From contig WYBP01000014.1 in assembly GCA_011525845.1 (NCBI GenBank), positions 186,001 through 250,000 on the forward strand: 64,000 bases of DNA. Direction: 5' to 3'. The position numbers and the translations under genes are program-made. Below the pieces are notes generated by a model, which saw only the letters and a list, made by a program, of their open reading frames with translations, was not told the origin of the DNA and ran no database searches. Below, in pieces: positions 17,690 to 25,915 of this stretch (position 1 is the first letter of the stretch; each line of letters starts with the position of its first letter). This DNA comes from Gemmatimonadaceae bacterium (GTDB lineage Bacteria > Gemmatimonadota > Gemmatimonadetes > Gemmatimonadales > Gemmatimonadaceae).

Positions 17690-18166
17690 CTAGGCCGGAC
17701 TCACCTCGGCCACCGGCTCCACCACCACCTCGCTGCGCACGGAGTTGGCGATGTAGCAATCCTCGTGCGCCCGGTGGTGCAGCTCCTGGAACTCCGCTTC
17801 GCCCGGCGCGCGCCCCTGGAAGGTCACGCGGGGGCGGAGCACCACGCGGGTCATCACTTCCTTCCCCTCCAGGTTCTTCGCGAGGGTGCCCTCCACCGGA
17901 TCCTCATAGGAATCCACGATGTAGCCGGCCTTCGCCGCGTACGCGAGGAAGAAGAGCATGTGGCAGCTCGCGAGCGCCGCGGAGAACGCCTCCTCCGGGT
18001 CCACCGCGGCGGTCACGGACCAGGGTGCGCGCACGACGTGCGGCGAGGCCGAGGCCGGCACCACGATCCCCTCGTCGAACGCCCACTCGTGGCCGCGGCT
18101 GTACTTGTAGCCCGCGAAGGCGTCGCTCCCGCGGCGCCAGCGGACCGTGGCATGATAGGTGGACAT
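17690..18166 (-). CDS. OsmC-family peroxiredoxin-like protein
   Basis: Predicted 158 aa, full length for OsmC/Ohr. The peroxidatic Cys is in ALASCHMLFFL and the resolving Cys in HEDCYIANS. The catalytic Arg may be in the N-terminal half. OsmC proteins detoxify organic hydroperoxides with thiol reductants. It starts four bases after the 18171-18584 gene, so the two are an operon. The start MSTYHATVRWRRG is typical of the family. Confidence 0.92.
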   Translation of the reverse strand: MSTYHATVRWRRGSDAFAGYKYSRGHEWAFDEGIVVPASASPHVVRAPWSVTAAVDPEEAFSAALASCHMLFFLAYAAKAGYIVDSYEDPVEGTLAKNLEGKEVMTRVVLRPRVTFQGRAPGEAEFQELHHRAHEDCYIANSVRSEVVVEPVAEVSPA

Positions 18167-18170
18167 CGCC

Positions 18171-18584
18171 CTACTTCCCGTGCCTGCAGCCCTTCTGCAG
18201 CACCTCGAACTGGTCGTGGAGCTTCACCATCGCCAGCGCCAGCAGCGCGTCGTTGGCCTTCTGCTCGACCATCGTGGCCACCTTCTTCGTCTCGGTCACG
18301 AGCGTCTGGCCGGCCTGCTTGAGCTCCGGCGTATCGCACGTGGCGGGCGCGGTGGAGCCGACGATCGCCTCGGCCGCCGCGACCATCTTGGGCGCGAGCT
18401 CGCGCAGCGGCGCGAGTTCACCCTGCTGCTTCACCGGGTGCCAGGTGGCCATCATGAGCATGTGGTAGCTGTCGAGCTCCTTCCAGCCGACGAGGGGCTG
18501 TCCGCCCCCCTGCCCCATCTGGGCGGCGGCGGGCGTGGCGAGGAGCAGCGCGGCGAAGGCGGCTGCGGCGAGGATGCGGGTCAT
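18171..18584 (-). CDS. Exported helical protein of unknown function
   Basis: Predicted 137 aa with a signal peptide (MTRILAAAAFAALLLATPAAAQ). The mature part is helical and has two cysteines (ATCDTPELKQ and KGCRHGK) that could form a disulfide. The overall pattern (HPVKQQGELAPLRELAP) resembles small periplasmic four-helix proteins, but I cannot assign a family. It is cotranscribed with OsmC. Confidence 0.7.
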   Translation of the reverse strand: MTRILAAAAFAALLLATPAAAQMGQGGGQPLVGWKELDSYHMLMMATWHPVKQQGELAPLRELAPKMVAAAEAIVGSTAPATCDTPELKQAGQTLVTETKKVATMVEQKANDALLALAMVKLHDQFEVLQKGCRHGK

Positions 18585-18687
18585 CGTTGCTCCGGAAGTT
18601 GAGGTCGTGCCGATGCGTGGAATCTGCGGGCACGGAGGCGTCCGCGCGCATCGGGTGATGCCTGACGGGCTGTAGGCGAGTCCCCGC

Positions 18688-18888
18688 CTAGCGGGCCCTG
18701 CACCCGGCGAGCCCGAAGCGCCCGAGCACGCGCTCCAGCGGACAGAACGCGGTGATGCTCGACTGGATCAGGTTCACGCCGACGAACGCGGTGAACAGGA
18801 ACCAGGCGGGGTGCACCCACCAGCCGAGGGCGAGCGAGGCGAGGATGAAGGTGCCGGCGAACCGGCGGATGATCTTGTCGTCGCACAT
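18688..18888 (-). CDS. DUF2892 (YgaP-like) small membrane protein
   Basis: Predicted 66 aa with two membrane helices (TFILASLALGWWVHPAW and LFTAFVGVNLIQSSITAF). The motif FCPLERVLGRFGL matches the transmembrane module found alone as DUF2892 or at the end of YgaP rhodaneses. It begins 10 bases after the PII-like gene, at the tail of the RND efflux operon. Confidence 0.88.
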   Translation of the reverse strand: MCDDKIIRRFAGTFILASLALGWWVHPAWFLFTAFVGVNLIQSSITAFCPLERVLGRFGLAGCRAR

Positions 18889-18898
18889 GGGGTGTCTC

Positions 18899-19189
18899 CT
18901 AGAAGAAGCGTTCGATGGGAAGGACCGCGAGGTGCAGGCGCTCGCCGGCGGGCAGCGCCTCGGCCTCCTGCTCCAGCGTGGCCGCGAGGGCGTCGGCGTG
19001 GGCGAGCGGCACGGCGCTCAGCAGCACCGTGGTCTCCCCCGGCCAGGCGCGGGTGCCCTCCCGGCGGCCGGTGCGCCCCGCGCCCCGCCCGCCCTCGAAG
19101 AGCGTGTAGTCGTGCAGGCCGTGCCGCTCGAGGATCGCCGTCACGCGGTCGGGCGACGGGCCGCTGTACATCATGAGAAAGAGTCGCAT
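18899..19189 (-). CDS. PII-like small protein associated with RND efflux
   Basis: Predicted 96 aa with a ferredoxin-like pattern of the PII superfamily (RLFLMMYSGPSPDRVTAIL, then LHDYTLFEGGRGAG). It resembles the PG0541-type proteins found beside RND pumps. It starts three bases after the pump gene. Role is inferred: a nucleotide- or metal-responsive modulator of the transporter. The PII uridylylation tyrosine loop is not recognisable. Confidence 0.7.
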   Translation of the reverse strand: MRLFLMMYSGPSPDRVTAILERHGLHDYTLFEGGRGAGRTGRREGTRAWPGETTVLLSAVPLAHADALAATLEQEAEALPAGERLHLAVLPIERFF

Positions 19190-19192
19190 CGG

Positions 19193-22100
19193 TCACCCCT
19201 CCTGGGGCGCGGGCTGCCGCCGCCGCAGCTCCCAGTAGAGCAGCGGGACGACGACCATCGTGAGCAGGGTGGCCGCGACCGCGCCGCTCATCAGCGCGAC
19301 GGCCAGGCCCTGGAAGATCGGGTCGAGCACCATCACCAGGCCGCCCACCACCACCGCGGCCGCGGTGAGCGCGATCGGGCGGAAGCGCACGGCGCCGGCC
19401 TCCAGCACCGCCTCGCGCAGCGACCGGCCCCGCGCCTCGGCGAGCTGGATGAAGTCCACGAGGAGGATCGAGTTGCGCACGATGATCCCCGCCAGCGCGA
19501 TCATCCCGATCATCGAGGTGGCCGTGAAGAACGCGCCGCTCACCGCGTGGCCGGGCAGGATCCCCACCAGCGTGAGCGGGATGGGCGCCATGATCACGAG
19601 CGGCACCGTGAAGGACTGGAACCACCCCACCACCAGCACATAGATGAGGAGGAGGACGATCGCGAACGCGATCCCGAGGTCGCGGAACACCTCGATCGTC
19701 ACCTGCCACTCGCCGTCCCACTTCACCGCCACCTCGTCGAGCGTGGCCGGCGGCACGGCGTTGTACCGGTTGATCGCCGCGCCGTTCACGCGGATGGTGT
19801 CGAGCGCGGCGTTCATGGCGATGATCGCATAGACCGGCGCCTCCACCACGTCCGCGACGTCCCCCGTCACGTAGATCGCCGCGCGCTGGTCCTTCCGCAC
19901 GCGCGCGCTCTCGCGCACCCCCGGCACCACGGTCACGAACCGCGCCAGCGGCTGCGGTCCCTGCGCGGTGGCGACCGGCACGCCGAGGAGCGCCTCCACC
20001 GAGCCGCGCGACGCCTCGGGGAGTCGTGGCACGATCGCCGTGACCTCGCGCGCGGTGGTCGAGGCGAGCATCCCGGCGCTCGCGCCCGAGAGCGCGAGGT
20101 AGAGCGTCTGCGTGACCTGCTCCACGCTCGCGCCCGCGGCCGCCGCGCGCGCGCGGTCCACGCGGAAGGTGCGGCGCTCCTGCGGGTCCTCCACCGTCCA
20201 ATCCACGTCCACCACGCCCGGCGTCGCCAGGAAGACCTCGCGCACGCGCGTCGCCGCGGCGAGCCGCGTGCTGTCGTCCCCCGCATACACCTCGGCCACC
20301 AGCGTCGAGAGCACCGGCGGGCCCGGCGGGATCTCCGCCACCTTCGCCGAGGCGCCGTACCGCGCGGCGATCTCCGCCACGCCCGGCCGGACGTCCACGG
20401 CGATCGCGTGGCTCTGCCGCGAGCGGTCATGCTTCGGCAGCAGGTTCACCTGCACGTCCGCGACGTTCGCGCCGCGCCGCAGGAAGTAGTGCCGCACGAG
20501 GCCGTTGAAGTTGAAGGGCGCCGACGTCCCCGCATACACCTCGGTGCTCTTCACCTCGGGGAATGTGCGCAGGTAGCGCGCCACCTCCTCGGCGGCGGCG
20601 GCCGTCGTTTCCAGCGTGGCCCCCTCCGGGAGGTCCAGCACCACCTGGAACTCCGACTTGTTGTCGAAGGGGAGCATCTTCACCTGCACCGCCCGCAGGC
20701 CCACCAGCCCCATCGATCCGGCGAGCAGGAGCAGCACGCCGGCATAGAAGGCGCGGCGGAGCCGCGTGCCGTCCATCAGCGCGCTCATCAGCCGCGCGTA
20801 CCGCCGGCCGAAGCGCGAGTCCTCCTCCGGCTCGTGCGCGCGGTCGTGCGGCACCGCGGGCTCCGTTGGGCCGGCGTTCCCGCCGACATGCCCCTTGAGC
20901 AGGCGGTACGCCAGGTAGGGGGTGACCGTGAACGCCACGGCGAGCGAGGCGAGCATCGCCACCGACGCCCCGATCGGGATCGGCCGCATGTACGGGCCCA
21001 TCATCCCGGAGACGAAGGCCATCGGCAGGATCGCCGCGATCACCGCGAAGGTCGCGAGGATCGTGGGGTTCCCCACCTCGTCCACCGCCTCGACGCTCGC
21101 CACCTCGGGCGTCCGGTCCCGCATCTGCAGGTGGCGGTAGATGTTCTCCACCACCACGATCGCGTCGTCCACCAGGATGCCGATCGAGAAGATCAGCGCG
21201 AAGAGCGTGATCCGGTTCAGCGTGTAGCCGAGCGCGTAGTAGGCGAAGAGCGTGAGGGCGAGCGTCACCGGCACGGCGACGAGCACCACCACCGCCTCGC
21301 GCCAGCCGAGGAAGATCCAGATGAGCGCCGTCACCGAGAGCGTCGCGATGAGGAGGTGGAGGATGAGCTCCTGCGCCTTCTCCCCCGCCGTCTCGCCGTA
21401 GTCACGCGTCACCTCCAACCGCACGTCGCCGGGGAGGAGCCGCTCGCGTGCCGCCTCCACCCGCTCGAGCACCGCATGGCTCACCGTCGTCGCGTTCGCG
21501 CCGCGGCGCTTGGCCACCGCGAGCGTCACCGCCGCGGAGCCCGGCGTGCTCGCGTCCTGGTGCGAGACGTAGGTGACCGGGTCGCCGAACCCCTCGCGCA
21601 CCGTCGCGACGTCGCGCACCGCGACCGGCGCGCCGCCCCGGCTGCTCACGATCACCGCGCCCACGTCGGCCGCGCCCGTGAGCGCCGCGCCGACGTCCAC
21701 CCGCACCACGCCGCCGGCCGTGCTCAGCTCGCCGGCCTGCAGGCGCGCGTTGGCCGACCGGAGCGCCATCGCGACCTCGCCCGGCGTCACGCCGCGGGCG
21801 GCGAGCCGCGCGGGGTCCAGCAGCACCTCCACCTGCCGCGGTGCGCCGCCGGTGATGAACGTCTCGGCCACCTCCGGCACCGTGCGCACCTCCTCCTCGA
21901 GGTGCGTCGCGACCTGGCGGAGCGTGTTCGCGTCGGAGACCTCGCTGTGCAGCGTGAGTGTGAGGATCGGGACGTCGTCGATCGAGTGCGGCTTCACGAG
22001 CGGCGGGAGCGCGCCCGGAGGCGCCTCGTCCATCGCGGCGGCGAGCTTCGCATGCACGCGCGTGATGCTGCGCTCCTGGTCCTCTCCCACCGCGAAGCGC

Positions 22101-22387
22101 ACGGTCACGAGCGCGTAGCCATCACCGCTCATCGTGTACACGTGGTCCACGCCGGGGATCTCCTGCATCCGCCGCTCGATGGGGCGCGCGATGCGCTGCT
22201 CCACCTCGGCGGGACCCGCGCCCGGCAGGGCCGCGAGCACGTCGATCATCGGCACCGAGATCTGCGGCTCCTCCTCGCGCGGCGTGCCCAGGAGGCCGAT
22301 CGCCCCGAGCGCCAGCGCGGCGAGGGTGACCAGCGGGGTGAGCTTGGAGCGCAGGAACGCCTGCGCGATGCGGCCGGAGATGCCCAT
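19193..22387 (-). CDS. RND efflux transporter permease
   Basis: Predicted 1064 aa, full length for an inner-membrane RND pump. It has the duplicated topology: an N-terminal helix (LTPLVTLAALALGAIGLLG), a large porter loop, a block of helices, a second helix near residue 545 (LLLLAGSMGLVGLRAV), a second loop and a final helix block. Paired aspartates of the proton relay sit in GILVDDAIVVVENIY. It should drive drug or toxic-compound efflux with the adaptor and TolC genes just upstream; one base separates it from the adaptor stop. Confidence 0.95.
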   Translation of the reverse strand: MGISGRIAQAFLRSKLTPLVTLAALALGAIGLLGTPREEEPQISVPMIDVLAALPGAGPAEVEQRIARPIERRMQEIPGVDHVYTMSGDGYALVTVRFAVGEDQERSITRVHAKLAAAMDEAPPGALPPLVKPHSIDDVPILTLTLHSEVSDANTLRQVATHLEEEVRTVPEVAETFITGGAPRQVEVLLDPARLAARGVTPGEVAMALRSANARLQAGELSTAGGVVRVDVGAALTGAADVGAVIVSSRGGAPVAVRDVATVREGFGDPVTYVSHQDASTPGSAAVTLAVAKRRGANATTVSHAVLERVEAARERLLPGDVRLEVTRDYGETAGEKAQELILHLLIATLSVTALIWIFLGWREAVVVLVAVPVTLALTLFAYYALGYTLNRITLFALIFSIGILVDDAIVVVENIYRHLQMRDRTPEVASVEAVDEVGNPTILATFAVIAAILPMAFVSGMMGPYMRPIPIGASVAMLASLAVAFTVTPYLAYRLLKGHVGGNAGPTEPAVPHDRAHEPEEDSRFGRRYARLMSALMDGTRLRRAFYAGVLLLLAGSMGLVGLRAVQVKMLPFDNKSEFQVVLDLPEGATLETTAAAAEEVARYLRTFPEVKSTEVYAGTSAPFNFNGLVRHYFLRRGANVADVQVNLLPKHDRSRQSHAIAVDVRPGVAEIAARYGASAKVAEIPPGPPVLSTLVAEVYAGDDSTRLAAATRVREVFLATPGVVDVDWTVEDPQERRTFRVDRARAAAAGASVEQVTQTLYLALSGASAGMLASTTAREVTAIVPRLPEASRGSVEALLGVPVATAQGPQPLARFVTVVPGVRESARVRKDQRAAIYVTGDVADVVEAPVYAIIAMNAALDTIRVNGAAINRYNAVPPATLDEVAVKWDGEWQVTIEVFRDLGIAFAIVLLLIYVLVVGWFQSFTVPLVIMAPIPLTLVGILPGHAVSGAFFTATSMIGMIALAGIIVRNSILLVDFIQLAEARGRSLREAVLEAGAVRFRPIALTAAAVVVGGLVMVLDPIFQGLAVALMSGAVAATLLTMVVVPLLYWELRRRQPAPQEG

Positions 22388-22388
22388 C

Positions 22389-23435
22389 TCAGTTCGCTCC
22401 CGGTGTGCTGGCCCGGACCACGCGCTCGCCCGCGCGCAGGCCCGCGTTCACCTCGACGAGTTCCCCGCGCTCGGCGCCGATGCGGATCCAGCGCCGCGCC
22501 ACGCCCGCGTCCGTGAGCACCTGGACGCCCACGAGGTCCCCTTCGCGGAGGAGTGCGTCACGCGGGATCACCGTCACGCGCCGCGGCGCCGTGGGGATCC
22601 GCAGCGACGCGGCACTCCCGGCGAGCAGGCGCGCCTCGCGGTTCGTCACCAGCGCGTTCACCGCGTAGAGCCCGCCCGCCACGGGGACCACGCCCTCGAT
22701 CGTCGCCTGCACGGGGGTTCCCTCCACCATCGCCTCGAGCACCTGACCGCGTGCGAGAGAGCGCGCGCCCTCTGGCGTCGTGTGCGCGGTGATGCGAAGC
22801 GACGCGGCGTCCTGCACGGAGACGAGTGGCGCGCCCGGCGCCGCGAAGGCACCCGGGTCCACGAAGCGCGCGGTCACGCGCCCCGCGAAGGGCGCGCGCA
22901 CCTCGGCGTACGACGCGACCGAGCTCAGCTCGGCCGCCGCGGCGCGCGCCGTGCGGAGGCCCGCGTCCGCCTGCGCCAGCGCGGCCTCGGCGGCCTCGAG
23001 CGTCGCCTTGGGCGCCGCGTCCTGCGCGAAGAGCGCCCGCATGCGCGCCGCGTGGGCCGCGGCCTGCGCCTGCATCGCTTCGGCGCCCGCCGTCGAGGCG
23101 GCCACCTGCTCGGCCTTGGCCGCGAGGTCGCGGCCGTCGAGCCGCACGAGCAGCGCGCCGGCCCGCACGACATCCCCTTCATGGACGAGCACCTCGGTCA
23201 CCGAGGCCATCAGCTTGGTGGAGAGGGTCGCCTCGCGCAGGGGCGCCGCGCTGCCGTGCAGCACCAGCGCGCCCGGCAGCGTGGTGTCCGCCACGAGCGC
23301 GGTGCGCAGGTCGGTGGGAGTCGGCGCCTGCTGCGCCGTGGACGCGTGCGCGTCGGTGGCCGCCTCGGGGCCACAGGCGGCGGCGACGAGGGGCAGCGAG
23401 AGGGCGAGGATCAGGGCGCGGGGTGCGATGGTCAT
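22389..23435 (-). CDS. RND periplasmic adaptor (membrane fusion) lipoprotein
   Basis: Predicted 348 aa. A lipobox (PLVAAACGPEA) anchors it to the inner membrane. Barrel-sandwich halves (VTEVLVHEGDVVRAGALLVR and YAEVRAPFAGRVTARFVD) flank an alpha-hairpin rich in Ala and Gln. A C-terminal membrane-proximal domain follows (GVQVLTDAGVARRW). Its start overlaps the TolC stop by four bases (ATGA), so the three efflux genes are tightly coupled. Confidence 0.94.
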   Translation of the reverse strand: MTIAPRALILALSLPLVAAACGPEAATDAHASTAQQAPTPTDLRTALVADTTLPGALVLHGSAAPLREATLSTKLMASVTEVLVHEGDVVRAGALLVRLDGRDLAAKAEQVAASTAGAEAMQAQAAAHAARMRALFAQDAAPKATLEAAEAALAQADAGLRTARAAAAELSSVASYAEVRAPFAGRVTARFVDPGAFAAPGAPLVSVQDAASLRITAHTTPEGARSLARGQVLEAMVEGTPVQATIEGVVPVAGGLYAVNALVTNREARLLAGSAASLRIPTAPRRVTVIPRDALLREGDLVGVQVLTDAGVARRWIRIGAERGELVEVNAGLRAGERVVRASTPGAN

Positions 23436-24796
23436 GGCGTGGTCAGCGTGTTGAGGAATGCGGGGTCTGCACCGAGCGCCTGGCGGCGCTCGGCGGCGGA
23501 GACGAGGAGGCGATAGCGGGCGGCGGACGCGCCGAGCCGGCTGCGGGTCTCCATCGCGGAGGCCTCCAGCAGCTCGGAGATCGTCGCGAGGCCGCCGTCG
23601 TACTTGAGGGCGACGATGCGGTGCGCCTCGGTCGCCTGGGCGACCGCGCGCTCGGCGATGTCGAGCTGGGCCAGCGCGACCTGGAGGCCGGTGCGCGTGC
23701 GCTCGAGCTCGAGCTCCGCCTGGCCGACGGCGGCATCGCGCTGCGCCGCGGCACTGCGCTCGCGGGCGGCGGTGGCGCGCAGGTCGGAGAGCTCGCTCGC
23801 GCCGGCGAACGGACTCCAGGTGGCCATCACGCCGACGGTCCAGCTCTTCACGTTGCGGAAGAGGCCCGTCGGGTCGTTCCAGTCGTAGCGCGCGAACCCG
23901 TTCAGCCGGGGGAGGTAGGCCGCCTTCGCGCGCCAGGCGTCGGCGCGGGAGGCCTCGAGGGCGCGTTCGGCGGCGCGCACGTCAGCGCGAGCCTCGCCTT
24001 GCACGGCCGTCGCGAGTGTCGCCGTGTCGGCGGCGACGAGCGCGCGGATGGCGTCCGCGTCCGGCAGCGCGACGGGAAGGGCCGGGCGGTCCTGCGGGTC
24101 ACCCAGCAGGAGGGCGAGCGCGCGCACCGCGTGGTCCGCGTCACCCGCGGCCTCGAGTCGCGAGGCCGCGACCTCTCCGGCACGCACCTCGGCGAGCAGC
24201 GCGTCCGAGCGCGTGACGAGTCCCGTGTCGGCGAGTGCCCTGGCCCGCGCGACGTGCGCGCGTGCCGCGCGCTCCGCCGCGTCGAGCGTCCCCCGCTTCT
24301 CGTTGGCGAGCGTCGCACCGAAGTAGGCGCGGATCACGTCGGTGCGGGTGCCGGTGCGCGTCCACTCCGCGGACGCGCGGGCGGCCGCGGTCGCGGCGGC
24401 CCCGGCGTGCCGCCCCACCCAGGCGTCGGCGTTCAGCAGCGGCTGCTCCACCACGAGTGCCGCCACCCGGTTGTCGGTGGCCTCGGGGTAGTTGAGGCGC
24501 GCGGGGTCGAAGTCCGCGGGCGTGATCGCACGCTGCCGGAGCGTGGTGCCGAAGACCCCGGTGGGGTCCGTGGTGCGCACGAAGCCCGCCTCCACGCGGA
24601 GCGAGGGGAGGATGCCGCGGTACGCGCCGAGCGCCGTCGCGGCCTGTGCGTCCGCCGCACCGGCGGCGATGCGGTTCGCGTACGCCCCGGACTCCGCGCG
24701 GGCGAGCGCCTCACCGAGGGTGAGGTGTTGCGCCGCGAGTGGACCGGGGATGATCGATGCGATGGCGAGCATCGCGACGAGTCGTGTGAGGGTCAT
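23432..24796 (-). CDS. TolC-family outer-membrane efflux channel
   Basis: Predicted 454 aa. A signal peptide (MTLTRLVAMLAIASIIPGPLAAQ) leads into LTLGEALARAESGAYAN, the usual N-terminal TolC motif. Two long Ala/Arg-rich helical halves follow, each about 200 residues, with internal duplication. It is the first gene of the efflux operon, which is less common than the adaptor-first order. An 18-bp dyad lies just before its start. Confidence 0.93.
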   Translation of the reverse strand: MTLTRLVAMLAIASIIPGPLAAQHLTLGEALARAESGAYANRIAAGAADAQAATALGAYRGILPSLRVEAGFVRTTDPTGVFGTTLRQRAITPADFDPARLNYPEATDNRVAALVVEQPLLNADAWVGRHAGAAATAAARASAEWTRTGTRTDVIRAYFGATLANEKRGTLDAAERAARAHVARARALADTGLVTRSDALLAEVRAGEVAASRLEAAGDADHAVRALALLLGDPQDRPALPVALPDADAIRALVAADTATLATAVQGEARADVRAAERALEASRADAWRAKAAYLPRLNGFARYDWNDPTGLFRNVKSWTVGVMATWSPFAGASELSDLRATAARERSAAAQRDAAVGQAELELERTRTGLQVALAQLDIAERAVAQATEAHRIVALKYDGGLATISELLEASAMETRSRLGASAARYRLLVSAAERRQALGADPAFLNTLTTP

Positions 24797-24813
24797 GACT
24801 TTGAGATAGAGTG

Positions 24814-24831
24814 ACTATATAACTATGTAGT
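24814..24831. promoter_or_regulatory. Putative operator before the RND efflux operon
   Basis: An imperfect 18-bp dyad of form ACTATA-N6-TGTAGT (seven of nine base pairs symmetric) begins 18 bases ahead of the TolC start codon in an AT-rich island. A second ACTATA-N6-TATAGT dyad occurs at 58353-58370. The geometry is consistent with binding by a small dimeric repressor, perhaps of the BlaI/MecI winged-helix type; no such regulator gene is in the window. Confidence 0.5.
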
Positions 24832-24878
24832 AGTTTATTGGACATGGAGCCTTCCCGCAAGGGGCCCCTGGGAGGCCC

Positions 24879-25439
24879 TCAGGGCTCCGCGAGGAGCCGG
24901 CGGACGGCGGGTTCGAGGGAGAGCGGCGCCACCGGACCGATCACGGTGTGCCGGATGCGACCGGAGCGGTCGAGCAGGAACGACGTCGGGTATCCCCGCA
25001 CCCCGCCGAACGCCCGCTCGGCTTCCGCCCCCACGTGCGCCACGGGGTACGTGATCCCCCGTTCTCTCACGAATGCCTCCACCGCGGCGGTGGGCGCGCG
25101 GTCCACCGCGAGCCCGACGATCGTGAACCCCGCGTCGCGGTGCCGCAGGTACATCCGCTCCAGCAGCGGCATCTCCACGCGGCAGGGCGTGCACCAGGTC
25201 GCCCAGAAGTTCACGAGCACCACCTGGCCGCGCAGCGAATCGGCATCGAGCGGTGCGCCGTCGAGCGATGCGTACGAGTACGCCGGCACCGCGTCCGCGC
25301 CCGACCGGATGCCCACCACCGCGCCCAGGTGCGGCAGGAGCCGGGGCGCCGCCCACGCGAGCGCGACGACGACCACGACGTTCGCGATGGTGAGGTGCCT
25401 GCGAAGCGCGGCGAAGCGCTTCGGCGGTGCCTCGGTCAC
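24879..25439 (-). CDS. Membrane-anchored TlpA-like thioredoxin
   Basis: Predicted 186 aa from a GTG at 25439 that overlaps the glutathione peroxidase stop (GTGA). One N-terminal anchor helix (LTIANVVVVVALAWAAPRLL) is followed by a TlpA/ResA fold with active site WCTPC in NFWATWCTPCRVEMP. A cis-Pro region follows (GYPTSFLLDRSGRI). It should reduce or exchange disulfides in the periplasm. Coupling to the peroxidase suggests a shared redox role. Confidence 0.9.
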   Translation of the reverse strand: MTEAPPKRFAALRRHLTIANVVVVVALAWAAPRLLPHLGAVVGIRSGADAVPAYSYASLDGAPLDADSLRGQVVLVNFWATWCTPCRVEMPLLERMYLRHRDAGFTIVGLAVDRAPTAAVEAFVRERGITYPVAHVGAEAERAFGGVRGYPTSFLLDRSGRIRHTVIGPVAPLSLEPAVRRLLAEP

Positions 25440-25915
25440 CCGAGCAGCCGCTCCACGTCGCGCGCGATCTCGCGCGGCGATGTCTTCGTGCCGTAGCGCT
25501 TGAGCACCTTCCCGCTCCGGTCGACGAGGAACTTGGTGAAGTTCCACTTGATCGACCTGGTGCCAAGGAAGCCGCGGCGCGCGCGCTTGAGCAGTTCCCA
25601 GAGCGGATGCGCGTTCGGCCCGTTCACCTCCACCTTCTCGAAGAGCGGGAAGGTGACGTCGTAGGTGAGCGAGCAGAACTGCTGGATCTCCTCCGCCTCC
25701 CCCGGCTCCTGGTCGCCGAACTGGTTGCAGGGGAAGCCGAGCACGGCGAAGCCGCGGGGGCCGAGCTCGCGGTGCATGCGCTCGAGCCCCTTGTACTGCG
25801 GCGTGTAGCCGCAGTGGCTCGCGACGTTCACGATCAGCAGCACCTTGCCGCGGTACGGTGCGAGCGTGCCGGGCTCCCCCGCGAGCGTCGCGACGGGGAT
25901 GTCGTAGAGGCTCAT
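25436..25915 (-). CDS. Glutathione peroxidase (thiol peroxidase type)
   Basis: Predicted 159 aa, standard length. Catalytic residues are visible: Cys in NVASHCGYTPQY (Cys in place of selenocysteine), Gln in GFPCNQFGDQEPG, and Trp/Asn in KWNFTKFLVD. The enzyme reduces hydroperoxides, usually with thioredoxin in bacteria of this type. Its start overlaps the SGNH hydrolase stop (ATGA) and its stop overlaps the thioredoxin-like start. Confidence 0.95.
   Translation of the reverse strand: MSLYDIPVATLAGEPGTLAPYRGKVLLIVNVASHCGYTPQYKGLERMHRELGPRGFAVLGFPCNQFGDQEPGEAEEIQQFCSLTYDVTFPLFEKVEVNGPNAHPLWELLKRARRGFLGTRSIKWNFTKFLVDRSGKVLKRYGTKTSPREIARDVERLLG

Noticed and set aside
18752-22516. Very long plus-strand open frame (about 1250 codons) opposite the RND operon
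   Set aside because: It is antisense to genes with unambiguous family motifs and its translation is Arg/His/Glu-rich low complexity, as expected for a shadow frame in high-GC DNA.
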